Below are positions 43,405 to 53,529 of a DNA stretch of 64,000 bases, piece after piece (position 1 is the stretch's first letter; each line of letters begins with the position of its first letter). Source of the stretch: Mesorhizobium sp. LNHC252B00. Lineage in GTDB: Bacteria; Pseudomonadota; Alphaproteobacteria; Rhizobiales; Rhizobiaceae. The DNA lies in assembly GCF_000502955.1 (NCBI RefSeq), contig NZ_AYWO01000009.1:1-64000 (forward strand), written 5' to 3'. The translations under genes and the position numbers were made by a program. A model generated the notes under the pieces. It saw only the letters and a program-made list of their open reading frames with translations. It was not told the DNA's origin and searched no databases.

Positions 43405-44799
43405 ATGTTGAGCCGACCCAGATCGACGATTGCCCGGACAGCGCGCGTCTTCGCGACGCTTTCGCTTGGCGTTGCGGTCGCAGCGGCAAGTTCGGTCAGC
43501 GCCTTCGCCCAGAACGTGCCGGTCGTACGCGACGCCGAGATCGAAGCGCTGGTGCGCGACTACGCGCGGCCGATCTTCAGGGCGGCGGGTCTGGCAAATG
43601 ACGGCATCGACATCGTGCTGGTCAACGACCAGAGCTTCAACGCCTTCGTCACCGGGCGCCGGCTGTTCATCAACACCGGTGCGCTGATGACGGCCGAGAC
43701 GCCCAACGAGATCATCGGCGTCATTGCCCACGAAGCCGGCCATATCGCCGGCGGTCACCAGCAGAAACTGCGCGACCAGCTCGAACGCGCCAAGACGATG
43801 GCCATCATCGCGACGTTGCTTGGCGCCGGCGCCATGGTCGCCGGTGCGACCACCAACAGCCGCGGCCTTGCCGGCGCCGGCATGGGCGTGGCGGCCGGTG
43901 GCGGCGAGATGGCACAGCGCAGCATCCTCGCCTATCAGCGCACCGAGGAGATGACGGCCGATCGCTCGGCGATCACTTATCTCAACGCCACCGGCCAGTC
44001 CGGCATGGGCATGCTGAAGACCTTCCGCCGCTTCCAGACGGCGCTGTCGCTTTCGGGAGCGCAGGTCGATCCCTACCGGATCAGCCATCCGATGCCGCAG
44101 GACCGCATCTCCAATCTGGACGTGCTGGTGAAACAGAGCCCCAATGTCGATAGGCTGGACCCTCCCGCCCTGCAGCAGCGTCATGACATGATGCGGGTGA
44201 AGATCGCCGTCTACATGGATGGCCAGGCGGCTGCGTCGCGGCTGATGCGAAAGATGCAGGGAACACTGGCCGCACAGTATGGCGACGCTCAGTCGACCTA
44301 CCTGTTCGGCAACATTGCCGCTGCCCTCGCCAAGACCAATGCATTGATCAAGGCGCAGCCGAAGAACGCCTATTTCCAGGAACTGCGCGGCGATATCCTG
44401 ATGAAGGCGAACAAGCCCAAGGATGCGGCCGAGGCCTATGCGAAGGCAGTCAGCCTCGATCCGGCGCGGTCCGGATTGCTGCCTGTCTCCCTTGGCCAGG
44501 CGCTGATGGCCGTCGGCACGCCCGACTCGCTGAAAAAAGCCGTGGTGCAGATCAACAATGGCCTCGAGCGCGACAAGGAAAATTCGGCCGGCTATCGTTA
44601 TCTGGCGCAAGCCTATGGCGAGCTGGGTGATATTCCGGGCGCCGAACTCGCCACCGCCGAAGGTCACTTCTATTCCGGCAACTACAAGGATGCGAAGATT
44701 TTCGCCATGCGGGCGCAGCAAGAGATGAAGCGCGGCGAGCCGCGCTGGCTTCGCGCCCAGGATATCATAAACTACAAGCCATCAACCAAGATCAAGTGA
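43405..44799 (+). CDS. M48 metalloprotease with TPR domain (BepA-like)
   Basis: A protein of 464 residues with signal peptide (LGVAVAAASSVSAFA, cleavage ~36). The M48 catalytic domain has H109-E-A-G-H113 (IAHEAGHIAGGH) and the third ligand in RTEEMTADRSAITYL. A hydrophobic loop (MAIIATLLGAGAMVAGA) is followed by TPR-like helices (~300-430; PKDAAEAYAKAVSLDP). This matches BepA/YfgC, a periplasmic protease and chaperone for outer-membrane proteins. It is divergent from the aminotransferase and followed by a DsbA-like gene. Confidence 0.9.
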   Translation: MLSRPRSTIARTARVFATLSLGVAVAAASSVSAFAQNVPVVRDAEIEALVRDYARPIFRAAGLANDGIDIVLVNDQSFNAFVTGRRLFINTGALMTAETPNEIIGVIAHEAGHIAGGHQQKLRDQLERAKTMAIIATLLGAGAMVAGATTNSRGLAGAGMGVAAGGGEMAQRSILAYQRTEEMTADRSAITYLNATGQSGMGMLKTFRRFQTALSLSGAQVDPYRISHPMPQDRISNLDVLVKQSPNVDRLDPPALQQRHDMMRVKIAVYMDGQAAASRLMRKMQGTLAAQYGDAQSTYLFGNIAAALAKTNALIKAQPKNAYFQELRGDILMKANKPKDAAEAYAKAVSLDPARSGLLPVSLGQALMAVGTPDSLKKAVVQINNGLERDKENSAGYRYLAQAYGELGDIPGAELATAEGHFYSGNYKDAKIFAMRAQQEMKRGEPRWLRAQDIINYKPSTKIK

Positions 44800-44859
44800 A
44801 CCTTCCGGCCACGAGCTGCGACACAGCCAGGCCGGGAAACAGGTAGAAGGAACGGAACG

Positions 44860-45663
44860 ATGAAAAAGGCACTGCTGCTGGGCACCACGGGGGTTGCGGT
44901 CGCGTTGGCCATGCTGGCTTTCGGATTCGTGGCCGGAAGCCCGCAGATTGCCAAGGCCGGTACGACGCAGCCCGTCGAGACGGTAGCGGCCGACACCAAG
45001 ATCGACCGCAGCGAGGTGGAAGGCATCATCCGCGACTATCTGCTCAAGAACCCGGAAGTCCTTCTGGAGGTCCAGGACGCACTCGAGGCCAAGCAGAAGG
45101 AAGAGCAGCGCATCGCTCATCTCGGCGTGATCAAGAACGCCAAGGACCAGATATTCAACTCCGCTTTCGATGGCGTCGTCGGCAATCCGAACGGCAAGGT
45201 CACCATCGTCGAGTTCTACGATTACAATTGCGGCTTCTGCAGACGCGCCATCGAAGACATGAGGGCGCTGACCAAGTCCGATCCGGACCTGCGCTTCGTG
45301 CTCAAGGAATTCCCGATCCTCGGACCGGATTCGCAGAAGGCGAGCGTCGTCTCGATGGCCTTTCACCTGATGCACCCGGAAAAATACGGCGAGTTCCACA
45401 ATGCGCTGCTAGGCGGCCAGGGACGTGCCACCGAGGCGGCGGCCATCAAGGTCGCGCTGTCGCTCGGTGCCGACGAAGCAACGCTGAGCGAGAAAATGAA
45501 GGACCCAAGAATCACCGAGGCCTTCTCCAAGACCTACGATCTTGCCAGCAAGCTGGCGATCACCGGAACGCCGTCCTATGTCGTCGGCAACGAGGTGGTA
45601 TTCGGGGCGCTTGGGCAGGAAGTGCTGGCCGAAAAGATCGAGGCGGCGAAAGCCGCCCTCTGA
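44860..45663 (+). CDS. DsbA-family thiol:disulfide oxidoreductase
   Basis: A protein of 267 residues. The N-terminal signal peptide or anchor (ALLLGTTGVAVALAMLAFGF) is followed by a helical region with EVEGIIRDYLLKNPEVLLEV, typical of ScsC/Com1-type proteins. The thioredoxin fold has C124-G-F-C127 (YNCGFCRRAIEDM) and the cis-Pro loop TGTPSYVVG. It forms or reshuffles disulfides in the periplasm. The gene lies 60 bases after the M48 protease gene on the same strand, consistent with a shared envelope-quality role. Confidence 0.9.
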   Translation: MKKALLLGTTGVAVALAMLAFGFVAGSPQIAKAGTTQPVETVAADTKIDRSEVEGIIRDYLLKNPEVLLEVQDALEAKQKEEQRIAHLGVIKNAKDQIFNSAFDGVVGNPNGKVTIVEFYDYNCGFCRRAIEDMRALTKSDPDLRFVLKEFPILGPDSQKASVVSMAFHLMHPEKYGEFHNALLGGQGRATEAAAIKVALSLGADEATLSEKMKDPRITEAFSKTYDLASKLAITGTPSYVVGNEVVFGALGQEVLAEKIEAAKAAL

Positions 45664-45814
45664 TCTTGCTACCAACCTATTTTTCTCACGGGCACATTTC
45701 CGCCTGTTGTGGACAGTGAAAGAACGCACTTGCGCTCTTTCCGCGGGCGGGTATGCCCATTATAGAAGGCCCAGCGCGTCGACTTGATGTCAGCGCCGGA
45801 AAAGGTCGGCTTTT

Positions 45815-46249
45815 TTGAAAACGGTTTTCGTTCTGAACGGTCCCAATCTCAACGCGCTCGGCAAACGCGAGCCTGGCATCTATGGCGGCAAGACGCTTGC
45901 CGCCATCGCCGAAGACTGCAAACAGGCCGGCACGGCACTTGGACTCGAAATCGATTTCCGCCAGTCGAATCACGAGGGCGACCTTGTCGACTGGATTCAG
46001 GAAGCCGGCGACAAGGCTGTCGGAATCGTCATCAATCCTGGCGCTTACAGCCATACCTCGATCGCCATCCACGACGCCATCCGCGCTATCGCGCCGTTGC
46101 CGGTGGCAGAAGTCCATCTTTCCAACATCCATGCGCGGGAACCATTCCGCCACGTCTCCATGGTCGCGCCGGTTGCCGTCGGCATGATCTGTGGCTTTGG
46201 GCCGCTCGGCTATACGCTGGCGCTGCAGGCGCTGGCCGCACGCCTATGA
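45815..46249 (+). CDS. aroQ: type II 3-dehydroquinate dehydratase
   Basis: A protein of 144 residues, standard length. It carries [20 protein letters not shown] (active-site Asn, Arg and Tyr), [31 protein letters not shown] with catalytic His, and [15 protein letters not shown]. It catalyses the third step of the shikimate pathway, 3-dehydroquinate to 3-dehydroshikimate. The start is a TTG at 45815; no better ATG exists in frame. It is directly followed by accB and accC, an arrangement common in alphaproteobacteria. Confidence 0.95.
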   Translation: MKTVFVLNGPNLNALGKREPGIYGGKTLAAIAEDCKQAGTALGLEIDFRQSNHEGDLVDWIQEAGDKAVGIVINPGAYSHTSIAIHDAIRAIAPLPVAEVHLSNIHAREPFRHVSMVAPVAVGMICGFGPLGYTLALQALAARL

Positions 46250-46275
46250 CCGGCCAACAAACAGAAGGCTCGAAA

Positions 46276-46737
46276 ATGTCGATAAAGAAGAACGGTGTTG
46301 ACCAGCAGCTGATCCGCGATCTGGCGGGCATACTGAACGACACCAATCTCACGGAGATCGAGGTCGAGCTGGGCGACCTGAAGGTGCGCGTCTCACGCCA
46401 GGCGCCCGCCGTTCACGCGATCGCAGCACCGCAGCCGGCCTATGCGCCGGCAACAGCTCAGCCAGCCGCTATGGCCGCCGCCCCGGCGGTGGCCGACGTG
46501 TCGAAGAACGCGGTCACCTCGCCCATGGTCGGCACCGCCTATCTGGCACCGTCGCCCGACGCCAAGGCGTTCATCGAAGTCGGCCAGAAGGTCAAGGAAG
46601 GCCAGACGCTGCTGATCATCGAGGCGATGAAGACGATGAACCAGATCCCCTCGCCGCGCGCCGGCACGGTGACGGCGATCCTTTTCGAGGATGCGACGCC
46701 GGTCGAATACGGCATGCCGCTCGTCGTGATCGAGTAG
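46276..46737 (+). CDS. accB: biotin carboxyl carrier protein of acetyl-CoA carboxylase
   Basis: A protein of 153 residues from the ATG at 46276 (an earlier ATG at 46246 overlapping aroQ is possible). The N-terminal helix ([20 protein letters not shown]) leads to a Pro/Ala linker (residues ~48-75) and the biotinyl domain with [18 protein letters not shown] and the biotinylated Lys in [11 protein letters not shown] (~117). It carries biotin between biotin carboxylase (next gene) and carboxyltransferase in fatty-acid synthesis. It ends nine bases before accC. Confidence 0.95.
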   Translation: MSIKKNGVDQQLIRDLAGILNDTNLTEIEVELGDLKVRVSRQAPAVHAIAAPQPAYAPATAQPAAMAAAPAVADVSKNAVTSPMVGTAYLAPSPDAKAFIEVGQKVKEGQTLLIIEAMKTMNQIPSPRAGTVTAILFEDATPVEYGMPLVVIE

Positions 46738-46746
46738 AGCGGACTG

Positions 46747-48090
46747 ATGTTTCAGAAGATTCTCATCGCCAATCGCGGCGAAATCGCTCTTCGGGTCCTG
46801 CGCGCCTGCAAGGAACTCGGCATCCAGACGGTGGTGGTGCATTCGACTGCCGATGCCGACGCCATGCATGTGCGGCTCGCCGACGAGAGCGTCTGCATTG
46901 GCCCGCCGCCATCGCGCGACAGCTATCTCAACATCCATCAGATCGTCGCGGCTTGCGAAATCACCGGTGCCGACGCAGTGCATCCGGGCTACGGCTTCCT
47001 GTCGGAGAACGCCAAGTTCGCTGACATCCTGGCTGCGCACAACATCACATTCATCGGCCCGACCGGCGACCACATTCGCATCATGGGTGACAAGATCGAG
47101 GCCAAGCGAACTGCAAAACGCCTCGGCATTCCGGTGGTGCCCGGTTCGGACGGCGCGGTCACCGATCAAAAGGAGGCCAGGCGCATTGCCGCCGAGATCG
47201 GCTATCCCGTGATCATCAAGGCATCCGCAGGCGGTGGTGGGCGCGGAATGAAGGTCGCCCTTACCGAGGCTGAACTTGAGATCGCCTTGCAGACAGCGAG
47301 CAGCGAAGCTGGAGCGGCCTTCGGCGACGATGCCGTCTACATCGAAAAGTACCTGGAAAAACCACGCCATATCGAGGTGCAGGTGTTTGGCGACGGCTTT
47401 GGCCGCGGCGTGCATTTCGGCGAGCGCGACTGCTCGCTGCAGCGTCGCCACCAGAAGGTCTGGGAGGAGGCTCCCTCACCGGCCCTCAACGCCGAAGAAC
47501 GGGCTCGTATTGGCGGTATCTGTGCCAAAGCCATCGCTGATCTCGGCTATTCCGGCGCCGGCACGATCGAATTCCTTTATGAGGATGGCGAGTTTTATTT
47601 CATAGAGATGAACACGCGCCTGCAGGTCGAGCATCCGGTGACGGAAGCGATCACCGGCATCGATCTCGTGCATGAACAGATCCGCGTTGCGTCCGGCGGC
47701 GGCCTCTCGGTGAGGCAGGAGGACATCAAGTTCAACGGCCATGCCATCGAATGCCGCATCAATGCCGAGGACCCGCGTACCTTCACGCCGTCTCCCGGCA
47801 CGATCACGCACTTCCACACACCGGGCGGCCTGGGCATACGCGTCGATTCCGGCGTCTATTCGGGCTATAAGATCCCGCCCTATTACGATAGCCTGATCGG
47901 CAAGCTGATCGTGCATGGGCGCAACCGCGTCGAGTGCATGATGCGCCTGCGCCGCGCGTTGGACGAATTCGTCGTCGACGGTATCAAGACGACGTTGCCG
48001 CTGTTTCGCGATCTCGTCGGCAATGCCGACATCGCCAATGGCGAGTATGATATCCATTGGCTGGAAAAATATCTGGCCGAGGAAGAGTAA
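46747..48090 (+). CDS. accC: biotin carboxylase subunit of acetyl-CoA carboxylase
   Basis: A protein of 447 residues, the family's exact size. It has the N-domain ([20 protein letters not shown]), the ATP-grasp glycine loop ([15 protein letters not shown], ~160), the catalytic region [14 protein letters not shown], the metal-binding [18 protein letters not shown] (~290) and the C-terminal [13 protein letters not shown]. It carboxylates biotin on AccB using bicarbonate and ATP. It follows accB by nine bases and is followed by aat within 13 bases, so all are probably one transcript. Confidence 0.96.
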   Translation: MFQKILIANRGEIALRVLRACKELGIQTVVVHSTADADAMHVRLADESVCIGPPPSRDSYLNIHQIVAACEITGADAVHPGYGFLSENAKFADILAAHNITFIGPTGDHIRIMGDKIEAKRTAKRLGIPVVPGSDGAVTDQKEARRIAAEIGYPVIIKASAGGGGRGMKVALTEAELEIALQTASSEAGAAFGDDAVYIEKYLEKPRHIEVQVFGDGFGRGVHFGERDCSLQRRHQKVWEEAPSPALNAEERARIGGICAKAIADLGYSGAGTIEFLYEDGEFYFIEMNTRLQVEHPVTEAITGIDLVHEQIRVASGGGLSVRQEDIKFNGHAIECRINAEDPRTFTPSPGTITHFHTPGGLGIRVDSGVYSGYKIPPYYDSLIGKLIVHGRNRVECMMRLRRALDEFVVDGIKTTLPLFRDLVGNADIANGEYDIHWLEKYLAEEE

Positions 48091-48102
48091 CGCGGAGACG
48101 CG

Positions 48103-48720
48103 ATGACCCGTCCCTACGCGCCCGGCTATCGCATTCCCACCGACCTTCTGCTCAAGGCCTATGCGTCGGGCGTGTTCCCGATGGCCGAAAGTGCCGGCGA
48201 CCCGGAAGTGTTCTGGGTACGGCCGGAGACGCGTGGCATCATACCGCTCGACCATTTCCACACACCGAAAAGCCTTAGGAAAGCGATCAAGAAGAGCCCT
48301 TTCGACATCCGTTTCGATTTCGACTTCGAAGCGACGATCGACGGTTGCGCCGAGAAGCGCGCCGAGCGCCGGTCGACCTGGATCAATGCGCCGATCCGCG
48401 AAGCCTATGTCGAACTGCATCGGATAGGGCATTGTCATTCGGTCGAGGCGTGGCGCGACGAGCGGCTGGTCGGTGGCCTCTATGGTGTGTCGCTCGGCCG
48501 GGTGTTCTTTGGCGAGAGCATGTTCGCCAGGGAGACCGACGCTTCCAAGATCTGCCTTTATTATCTCGTCGAGCGCCTGAAGGCGCGGGGCTTCGCGCTA
48601 CTTGATACGCAGTTCACCACCGAGCACCTCAAGCGCTTCGGCGCGGTCGACGTGCCGCGCGGCAAATACGAGAAGATGCTGGCCGATGCGCTCAAGGGCG
48701 AGGCCGTATTCTACCCCTGA
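48103..48720 (+). CDS. aat: leucyl/phenylalanyl-tRNA-protein transferase
   Basis: A protein of 205 residues. It contains [11 protein letters not shown] and the [14 protein letters not shown] block near the N-terminus, and [20 protein letters not shown] (~122-141), which form the aminoacyl-tRNA pocket, then [16 protein letters not shown]. It adds Leu or Phe to proteins with N-terminal Arg or Lys, marking them for ClpS/ClpAP in the N-degron pathway. It is at the 3' end of the aroQ-accBC transcript, and its end overlaps the convergent gene by ten bases. Confidence 0.95.
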   Translation: MTRPYAPGYRIPTDLLLKAYASGVFPMAESAGDPEVFWVRPETRGIIPLDHFHTPKSLRKAIKKSPFDIRFDFDFEATIDGCAEKRAERRSTWINAPIREAYVELHRIGHCHSVEAWRDERLVGGLYGVSLGRVFFGESMFARETDASKICLYYLVERLKARGFALLDTQFTTEHLKRFGAVDVPRGKYEKMLADALKGEAVFYP

Positions 48721-49103
48721 CGATTAGCCCCGACTTCGATCGGCGTCTGCGCATGGAACATCATCTTCCAGCCATTGGCGCGATGGACGTAGCCAGTGCT
48801 GACCAGCGCCGCGTAAGGCTCCCCGTTCTCACGTGTCGCGTGCGCCTCGTAAGTCAGCATGACGATGTCGCTGCCCGGCTCGATAATTCCCTTGAGGTCG
48901 ATGTTCAGATCGCGCCAGCGATTGGGTTTGGTTGCGGTCTTGGCGAGATCGGCATTGTCCATCGCCTTTGCCATCTGCGGAAATGCTACGAGGCATTCGG
49001 TGTCGGCATTGGCGGCATAGTAGGCCGCGTCGCCCGTCCAGAACCCCTTTTCGAGTTCAAGCAATTCTGCCTTGCTGGCCGTGATGCGCTTGCTGTCTGA
49101 CAT
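48711..49103 (-). CDS. SnoaL/DUF4440-like protein
   Basis: The start is the ATG at 49103, eight bases after GGAGG; product 130 residues. The cone-shaped NTF2-like fold is suggested by an initial helix ([20 protein letters not shown]), a central strand ([20 protein letters not shown]) and a final pair of strands ([20 protein letters not shown]). Such proteins bind small ligands or act as isomerases; no catalytic residues can be fixed here. The 3' end overlaps aat by ten bases. Confidence 0.75.
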   Translation of the reverse strand: MSDSKRITASKAELLELEKGFWTGDAAYYAANADTECLVAFPQMAKAMDNADLAKTATKPNRWRDLNIDLKGIIEPGSDIVMLTYEAHATRENGEPYAALVSTGYVHRANGWKMMFHAQTPIEVGANRQG

Positions 49104-49178
49104 CGGAAGATCCTCCTTACGCATAGATGCGCAGTCTTCCGTGGCCCAACGCTTGGTGACCGAGACGGTTCCGGAGGA

Positions 49179-49802
49179 TCAGTTGGCGTCGGTCGAATCG
49201 GGATCCGAAGCGTCCGGCTCAGTCACATCCGGTTCTGTCACATCTGGCGTTGTCAGGTCCTGCTCGGTCGCGTCCGGGGTTGCCGCAGGTTTCGGTTTGG
49301 CTGCGGCGGGCTTCGAAGCGTCGGCTTTGGTGGCGTCAGCCTTGGCGCCGTCGGGCGCCGGGACATCCGACTTCTGTTTGCATTCCTTCAGCCAGACGTC
49401 GTAGACGGCATGCTCGACGGCGTTGAGGCCGGGGCTTTCGGCAAACATCCAACCGGTGAAGATGCGGCGGATCTTGCGGTCGAGCGTGATCTCGTCGACC
49501 TCGACGAAGGAATCTGTCCTCGGCTCTTCGTTCTGCGGCCGCGAATAGCAAACGCGTGGCGTCACCTGCAAGGCACCGAATTGCACTGTCTCGTCGATAT
49601 AGACATCGAAGGTGATGATGCGGCCGGTGATCTTGTCGATGCCGGCGAACTCGGCGACGGGATTGGTGACCCGCTCCGATGCCGCGGGCGGTGCCGGCGC
49701 CGGTGCGGCGGGTTCAGGCGAGGCAGCAAACGCCACCGTGCCAACGCCAAGACCGGCGGCTAGTATCATACCGCCCATCGATGTCAGGTTGAAAAAGCTC
49801 AT
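49179..49802 (-). CDS. DUF2155-domain exported protein
   Basis: A protein of 207 residues with signal peptide (MILAAGLGVGTVAFA, cleavage ~27). The DUF2155 core (~48-140) has LDKITGR-like DKITGRIITFDVYIDE, FGALQVTPRVCYSRP and FTGWMFAESPGLNAVEHAVY, all hallmarks. An Ala/Asp/Thr/Pro-rich tail (PDVTEPDVTEPDASDPDS) of ~50 residues follows. The family is typical of alphaproteobacteria and usually near aat and NDUFA12-like genes, as here. Function unknown; periplasmic. Confidence 0.85.
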   Translation of the reverse strand: MSFFNLTSMGGMILAAGLGVGTVAFAASPEPAAPAPAPPAASERVTNPVAEFAGIDKITGRIITFDVYIDETVQFGALQVTPRVCYSRPQNEEPRTDSFVEVDEITLDRKIRRIFTGWMFAESPGLNAVEHAVYDVWLKECKQKSDVPAPDGAKADATKADASKPAAAKPKPAATPDATEQDLTTPDVTEPDVTEPDASDPDSTDAN

Positions 49803-49925
49803 GCAATGGTACCGGTGGTTCGCGCCCGGGCGACATTATCGATCGCCAAGGCTAGTCGCCGTTTTCTGATCAGCAAGCAGCTAAACACCAATTGTGGCGA
49901 TAAAGGACCGTCCTGCACCCTATAG

Positions 49926-50324
49926 CTACGATCCAGGTGTCCAGGCGTCGTAGTCGCCAGTAACCTGCGGGCGATGCTGATTGGTCAGCACCGAGCCCTT
50001 CGGGCGATAGGCAGCCGGGCTGCCGGTCAGGTTGGGCTGATGAGGCTTCTGCCAGTCGCGCGGCTTGTAGTCTTCGCTTGCCGGCGCGACATCGACGCGG
50101 TGATGGATCCAGCCGTGCCAGCCGGGCGGTATGGCTGAGGCCTCCGAATAGTTGCGATAGATGACCCAGCGGCGCGTGCGGCCTTCCGAATCGATACCGC
50201 CTTCGTAATAGACATTGCCTGCTTCGTCCTGGCCGACCTTCTTGCCATGCCGCCAGGTGTGCAGGCGCGTCCCCAGCGTCTGGCTGTTCCACCAGGTGAA
50301 AAACTGCGTCAGGAAAGTCTTCAT
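49926..50324 (-). CDS. NDUFA12-like respiratory complex I accessory subunit
   Basis: The start is the ATG at 50324; product 132 residues. It has the family hallmarks WNSQTLGTRLHTWRHGKKVG, NVYYEGG, RRWVIYRNYSEASAIPPGWH and GWIHH, then a Pro/Trp-rich tail (KPHQPNLTGSPAAYRPKGS). The alphaproteobacterial protein is homologous to the mitochondrial complex I subunit NDUFA12 (B17.2) and is expected on the cytoplasmic side of the enzyme's peripheral arm. It lies upstream of the DUF2155 gene on the same strand. Confidence 0.9.
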   Translation of the reverse strand: MKTFLTQFFTWWNSQTLGTRLHTWRHGKKVGQDEAGNVYYEGGIDSEGRTRRWVIYRNYSEASAIPPGWHGWIHHRVDVAPASEDYKPRDWQKPHQPNLTGSPAAYRPKGSVLTNQHRPQVTGDYDAWTPGS

Positions 50325-50551
50325 CTTTAGAACCCTCGCGCCGGCAGGCCGTTTCCTGCTTATGGCGTCAGCCCTTGGCGAAGGCAAGGCTTTTGCCACG
50401 GGGAACGCCCAATTGGCTTGCCAAAACGCGACACAAGCCGGTGATCTCCTCCGTCGCGGGATCCGCGCTTGCCAAGCCGTTGCGGTCTTTCTAAAGCTCT
50501 GCGCGCGCCTTGCGGGTATCCAAGCCGGCAGCAGGCCAAAGGAGGTGAAGA

Positions 50552-51394
50552 TTGGCCACGGAATTGCCGACCACCGACATCCGCATCAGCGCCGAGCTGA
50601 TTCGCCGCCGCAAGGGCGGCACGCCGATCGTCTGCCTGACCGCCTACACCTACCCCATCGCCCGTCTGCTCGACGACCATGTCGATCTGCTTCTGGTTGG
50701 CGACAGCGTCGCCATGGTGCTGTACGGGCACAAGACGACGCTGGGAGCCTCGCTCGAGATGATGATCGCGCATGGGCAAGCGGTCATGCGCGGTTCGGTC
50801 AAGGCCTGCGTCGTCGTCGACCTGCCGGCTGGCAGCTATGAGGATTCTACGGTGCAAGCCGTCGCTTCGGCGCGACGCGTTATTGACGAGACCGGCTGCC
50901 AAGCGGTGAAACTCGAAGGTGGCGTCGACATGTTCGGGCAGATCGCGGCCATCGTCGCCGCCGGCATTCCGGTCATGGGACATATCGGCCTGCAGCCACA
51001 ATCCGTCGAAAAGGACGGCGGCTACAAGATCAAGGGCCGCACCGAGGAGGCTGTTGCGGCTTTGCTTCGCGATGCGCTTGCCGTCGAAAGCGCCGGCGCC
51101 TTCTCTGTCGTCATCGAAGGCACGGTCGAGACGGTCGCCGCCGATATCACCGGCCGCATCGCCATTCCCACCATCGGCATTGGCGCCAGCGGCGACTGCG
51201 ACGGCCAGATCCTGGTCATCGACGACATGGTCGGGCTCACCGTCGACCGGGTGCCGAAATTCGTCAAGGAATACGCCGATCTGCGCAGCGTGATCTCGCA
51301 TGCGGCTGAAGTCTATGCGGCGGAGGTGCGAAGCCGGGCATTCCCCGGCCCCGGACATGTCTTTTCGGCGACAAACAGCAGGGACGACACATGA
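50552..51394 (+). CDS. panB: 3-methyl-2-oxobutanoate hydroxymethyltransferase
   Basis: A protein of 280 residues from a TTG at 50552 behind GGAGG. Motifs: [33 protein letters not shown] (metal Asp), [35 protein letters not shown] and the catalytic Glu in [10 protein letters not shown]. It converts 2-oxoisovalerate to ketopantoate in the vitamin B5 pathway. The stop overlaps the panC start by ATGA, so the two enzymes are made together. Confidence 0.95.
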   Translation: MATELPTTDIRISAELIRRRKGGTPIVCLTAYTYPIARLLDDHVDLLLVGDSVAMVLYGHKTTLGASLEMMIAHGQAVMRGSVKACVVVDLPAGSYEDSTVQAVASARRVIDETGCQAVKLEGGVDMFGQIAAIVAAGIPVMGHIGLQPQSVEKDGGYKIKGRTEEAVAALLRDALAVESAGAFSVVIEGTVETVAADITGRIAIPTIGIGASGDCDGQILVIDDMVGLTVDRVPKFVKEYADLRSVISHAAEVYAAEVRSRAFPGPGHVFSATNSRDDT

Positions 51395-52242
51395 GCCGGC
51401 CACTCGTTGTCGACAGCGTCGCCGCACTTCGCGCGCAAATCCGCGACTGGCGGCACGACGGTCTTCGCGTCGCCATGGTGCCGACCATGGGCGCACTGCA
51501 TGACGGGCACATCTCGCTGGTCAAGATCGCGCTCGATAGAGCCGAGCGCTGCGTCGTGTCGATCTTCGTCAACCCGACACAGTTCGCGCCGACCGAAGAC
51601 CTCGACAAGTACCCGCGCCAGCTCGCCCGCGACGTCGACCGGCTCGGAATGGCGAGAGCCGACCTTGCCTTCACGCCGACGGTTGGCGAGATGTATCCCT
51701 CCGGCTTCGCCACGAGAATCTCGGTCGGCGGCCCCTCGGCCGGGCTCGAAGCGGACTTTCGGCCGACCTTTTTCGACGGCGTCGCCACCGTGGTGGCAAA
51801 GCTCTTGCTGCAGGCAACGCCCGACTGTGCGATCTTCGGCGAGAAGGACTACCAGCAGCTTTGCGTCGTCAGGCAGCTCTGCCGCGACCTCGACTTGCCC
51901 GTCGAAATCATCGGCGCACCGACGATCCGCGACGCGCATGGTCTCGCCATGTCGTCACGCAATGCCTATCTCGACGAGACCGAACTGAGGATCGCCCGCC
52001 AGTTCAACGTGATATTGCGCGACACTGCAGCGGCCTTGGCGGCAGGCGCCGGCCAGAGCCACGCAACCGAAGAGGCCAGCCGTGCCCTGATCGCGGCCGG
52101 TTTCCAGAAGGTCGACTATGTCGAGGCACGCGAAAGCCTGACGCTCGCGCCATGGCATCGAAACGGCGAAGGGCGCCTGCTCGCGGCCGCCTGGCTCGGC
52201 AAGACCAGGCTGATCGACAATGTGGAGATCCCCTCTACATAG
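51391..52242 (+). CDS. panC: pantothenate synthetase
   Basis: A protein of 283 residues. It has the nucleotidyl-transferase HIGH-like motif in [20 protein letters not shown] (~30-49), VFVNPTQF-type [19 protein letters not shown], the ATP site [16 protein letters not shown] (~150) and KMSKS-like [11 protein letters not shown]. It joins pantoate and beta-alanine using ATP. It overlaps panB by four bases; panB and panC make pantothenate for coenzyme A. Confidence 0.96.
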   Translation: MSRPLVVDSVAALRAQIRDWRHDGLRVAMVPTMGALHDGHISLVKIALDRAERCVVSIFVNPTQFAPTEDLDKYPRQLARDVDRLGMARADLAFTPTVGEMYPSGFATRISVGGPSAGLEADFRPTFFDGVATVVAKLLLQATPDCAIFGEKDYQQLCVVRQLCRDLDLPVEIIGAPTIRDAHGLAMSSRNAYLDETELRIARQFNVILRDTAAALAAGAGQSHATEEASRALIAAGFQKVDYVEARESLTLAPWHRNGEGRLLAAAWLGKTRLIDNVEIPST

Positions 52243-52290
52243 CTCGATACGAAGTCTTGCTGCTTCGGCGCAGCGGTTTTCTGCCCGCGC

Positions 52291-52635
52291 CTACCGCTCT
52301 CCTAATCGTCTGCTGCCTCTGGCGAACAATTGCCCTACGAGGATTCCGACAATACCAGCACAGGCTTTCACGACTGCGTCGGCAAGCTCCGCGTGGCGAC
52401 CGGGGTCGACGATCTGAAGCAGTTCCAACATGCCGGCGGTCACAATCACGAAGATCACCACGTGATAAAGTCGGTTGGGGAAGCCGAGCCCCAGGGCGAA
52501 GCCCAACAGTGCGTAAGCCAAGGCGCGCTCGACATTTGCCTCAGCGAAGTGCGGCCGCATCTGGATCGGCGACAAAGTTGCGAAAACGATGATGGCGAGC
52601 AGCGTCAGCGCGGCAATGCGGGACAGTTTGGTCAT
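52291..52635 (-). CDS. VanZ-like membrane protein
   Basis: A protein of 114 residues with about four hydrophobic helices (IAALTLLAIIVFATLSPI, ALAYALLGFALGLGF, HVVIFVIVTAGMLELLQI, ACAGIVGILVGQLFA). The short motifs LSPIQMRP and ELLQIVDPGRHAELADA match the VanZ-like family, where LQ-x-x-x-PGR-x-D/E recurs. In enterococci VanZ lowers teicoplanin binding; most proteobacterial members have no known role and are not resistance genes. Convergent with panC. Confidence 0.75.
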   Translation of the reverse strand: MTKLSRIAALTLLAIIVFATLSPIQMRPHFAEANVERALAYALLGFALGLGFPNRLYHVVIFVIVTAGMLELLQIVDPGRHAELADAVVKACAGIVGILVGQLFARGSRRLGER

Positions 52636-52713
52636 GTCACTGCATATCCGTCGTAAGCCGGCACAGCAAACGCCGGGATGACGCAGGGCCGGATCGTTGC
52701 CGCCATGCTCGAA

Positions 52714-53411
52714 CTACTCTTCGCTTGGCATATGCAGATACATCGACTGGATGCCGACCCGGCCCGGTCCGGTGAAGCGGTTGACGACAAAGTTCATATT
52801 GGCACCGAAGAAGCCACTCGACAGGCGATCGATCTTGGTTTCCATCGTGACCGAAACATCCTTGAACAGCCAGCCACCAGGCTCGATGTCGATGGTCTCG
52901 CCGGCGGCGAGCGTCTTTTCGAAGACATTGCCATAGCCGTGCAGCCAGACGATGCCGTCCCCGGAATCACCGCGAAACCGGTCGATGAAAAAGCCGCTCT
53001 GTCCGAACAGCATCGTCGCCAGGCCACGCACACGCTCGAAAGAGTAGTCGACATTGCCGGTCGCGGCGAGAAACTGGTGCTCGCGCACCTGTATCTCGTC
53101 ACCACGCTGGAGATGGATCGGTACGATGTGGCCCGGCCCATCGCGGCTGAAGGCGATAATGCCCGCCCCTGACGCCTCGGTGACGAATATCTGCATTCCG
53201 GCCATCATGCGCTTCAGCGCACCCTTCAGCGATTTAAGGCCGATGGTGATTGTGGAATTCTTCCACAAAAGGATGTGGTGCTCGAAATAGACTGGCATCC
53301 GTGTCACGTCGACCGAGAGCACCGCACCAGTTCGCCGGCTATATGATAGGTGACGCCACCAAAGGTCTCGTCCGACACCTGTGTCGGCATCAGTTCCGGC
53401 AAGCTCGGCAT
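52714..53411 (-). pseudogene. AIM24-family gene with an N-terminal frameshift
   Basis: The natural start is the ATG at 53411 (MPSLPELMPTQVSDETFGGV). That frame runs to GELV at about 53325 and then leaves the family sequence. The expected continuation (AVLSVDVTRMPVYFEHH) goes on in the next frame to the stop at 52714. One base seems missing near 53322-53327. The rest (KGALKRMMAGMQIFVTEASG, GNVFEKTLAAGETIDIEPGG) is intact and typical of AIM24/TIGR00266 proteins of unknown role. It is either a recent loss-of-function mutation or a sequencing error. Confidence 0.75.
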
Positions 53412-53529
53412 GAAAGTCCCCCTCGCCGTCGCGCCGTTGGATGCGGACGCTGGCCCAAGCAGCGTTGATACGGCTGCGGGGGCAGGTCAAATCAAAAACG
53501 CGAGACAATTGGCGACCGGACACGCCGAT

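Noticed and set aside
43369-44721. 450-codon frame opposite the M48 protease
   Set aside because: Shadow of a clear protease gene with HEAGH motif; no motif in the antisense product.
45784-46737. A single frame running through aroQ into accB, suggesting a fusion
   Set aside because: The N-terminal part is aroQ read in the wrong frame; accB has its own start and aroQ its own complete frame.
52291-52635. VanZ-like protein as a glycopeptide resistance gene
   Set aside because: The family is widespread in proteobacteria without link to resistance, and no van cluster is near.
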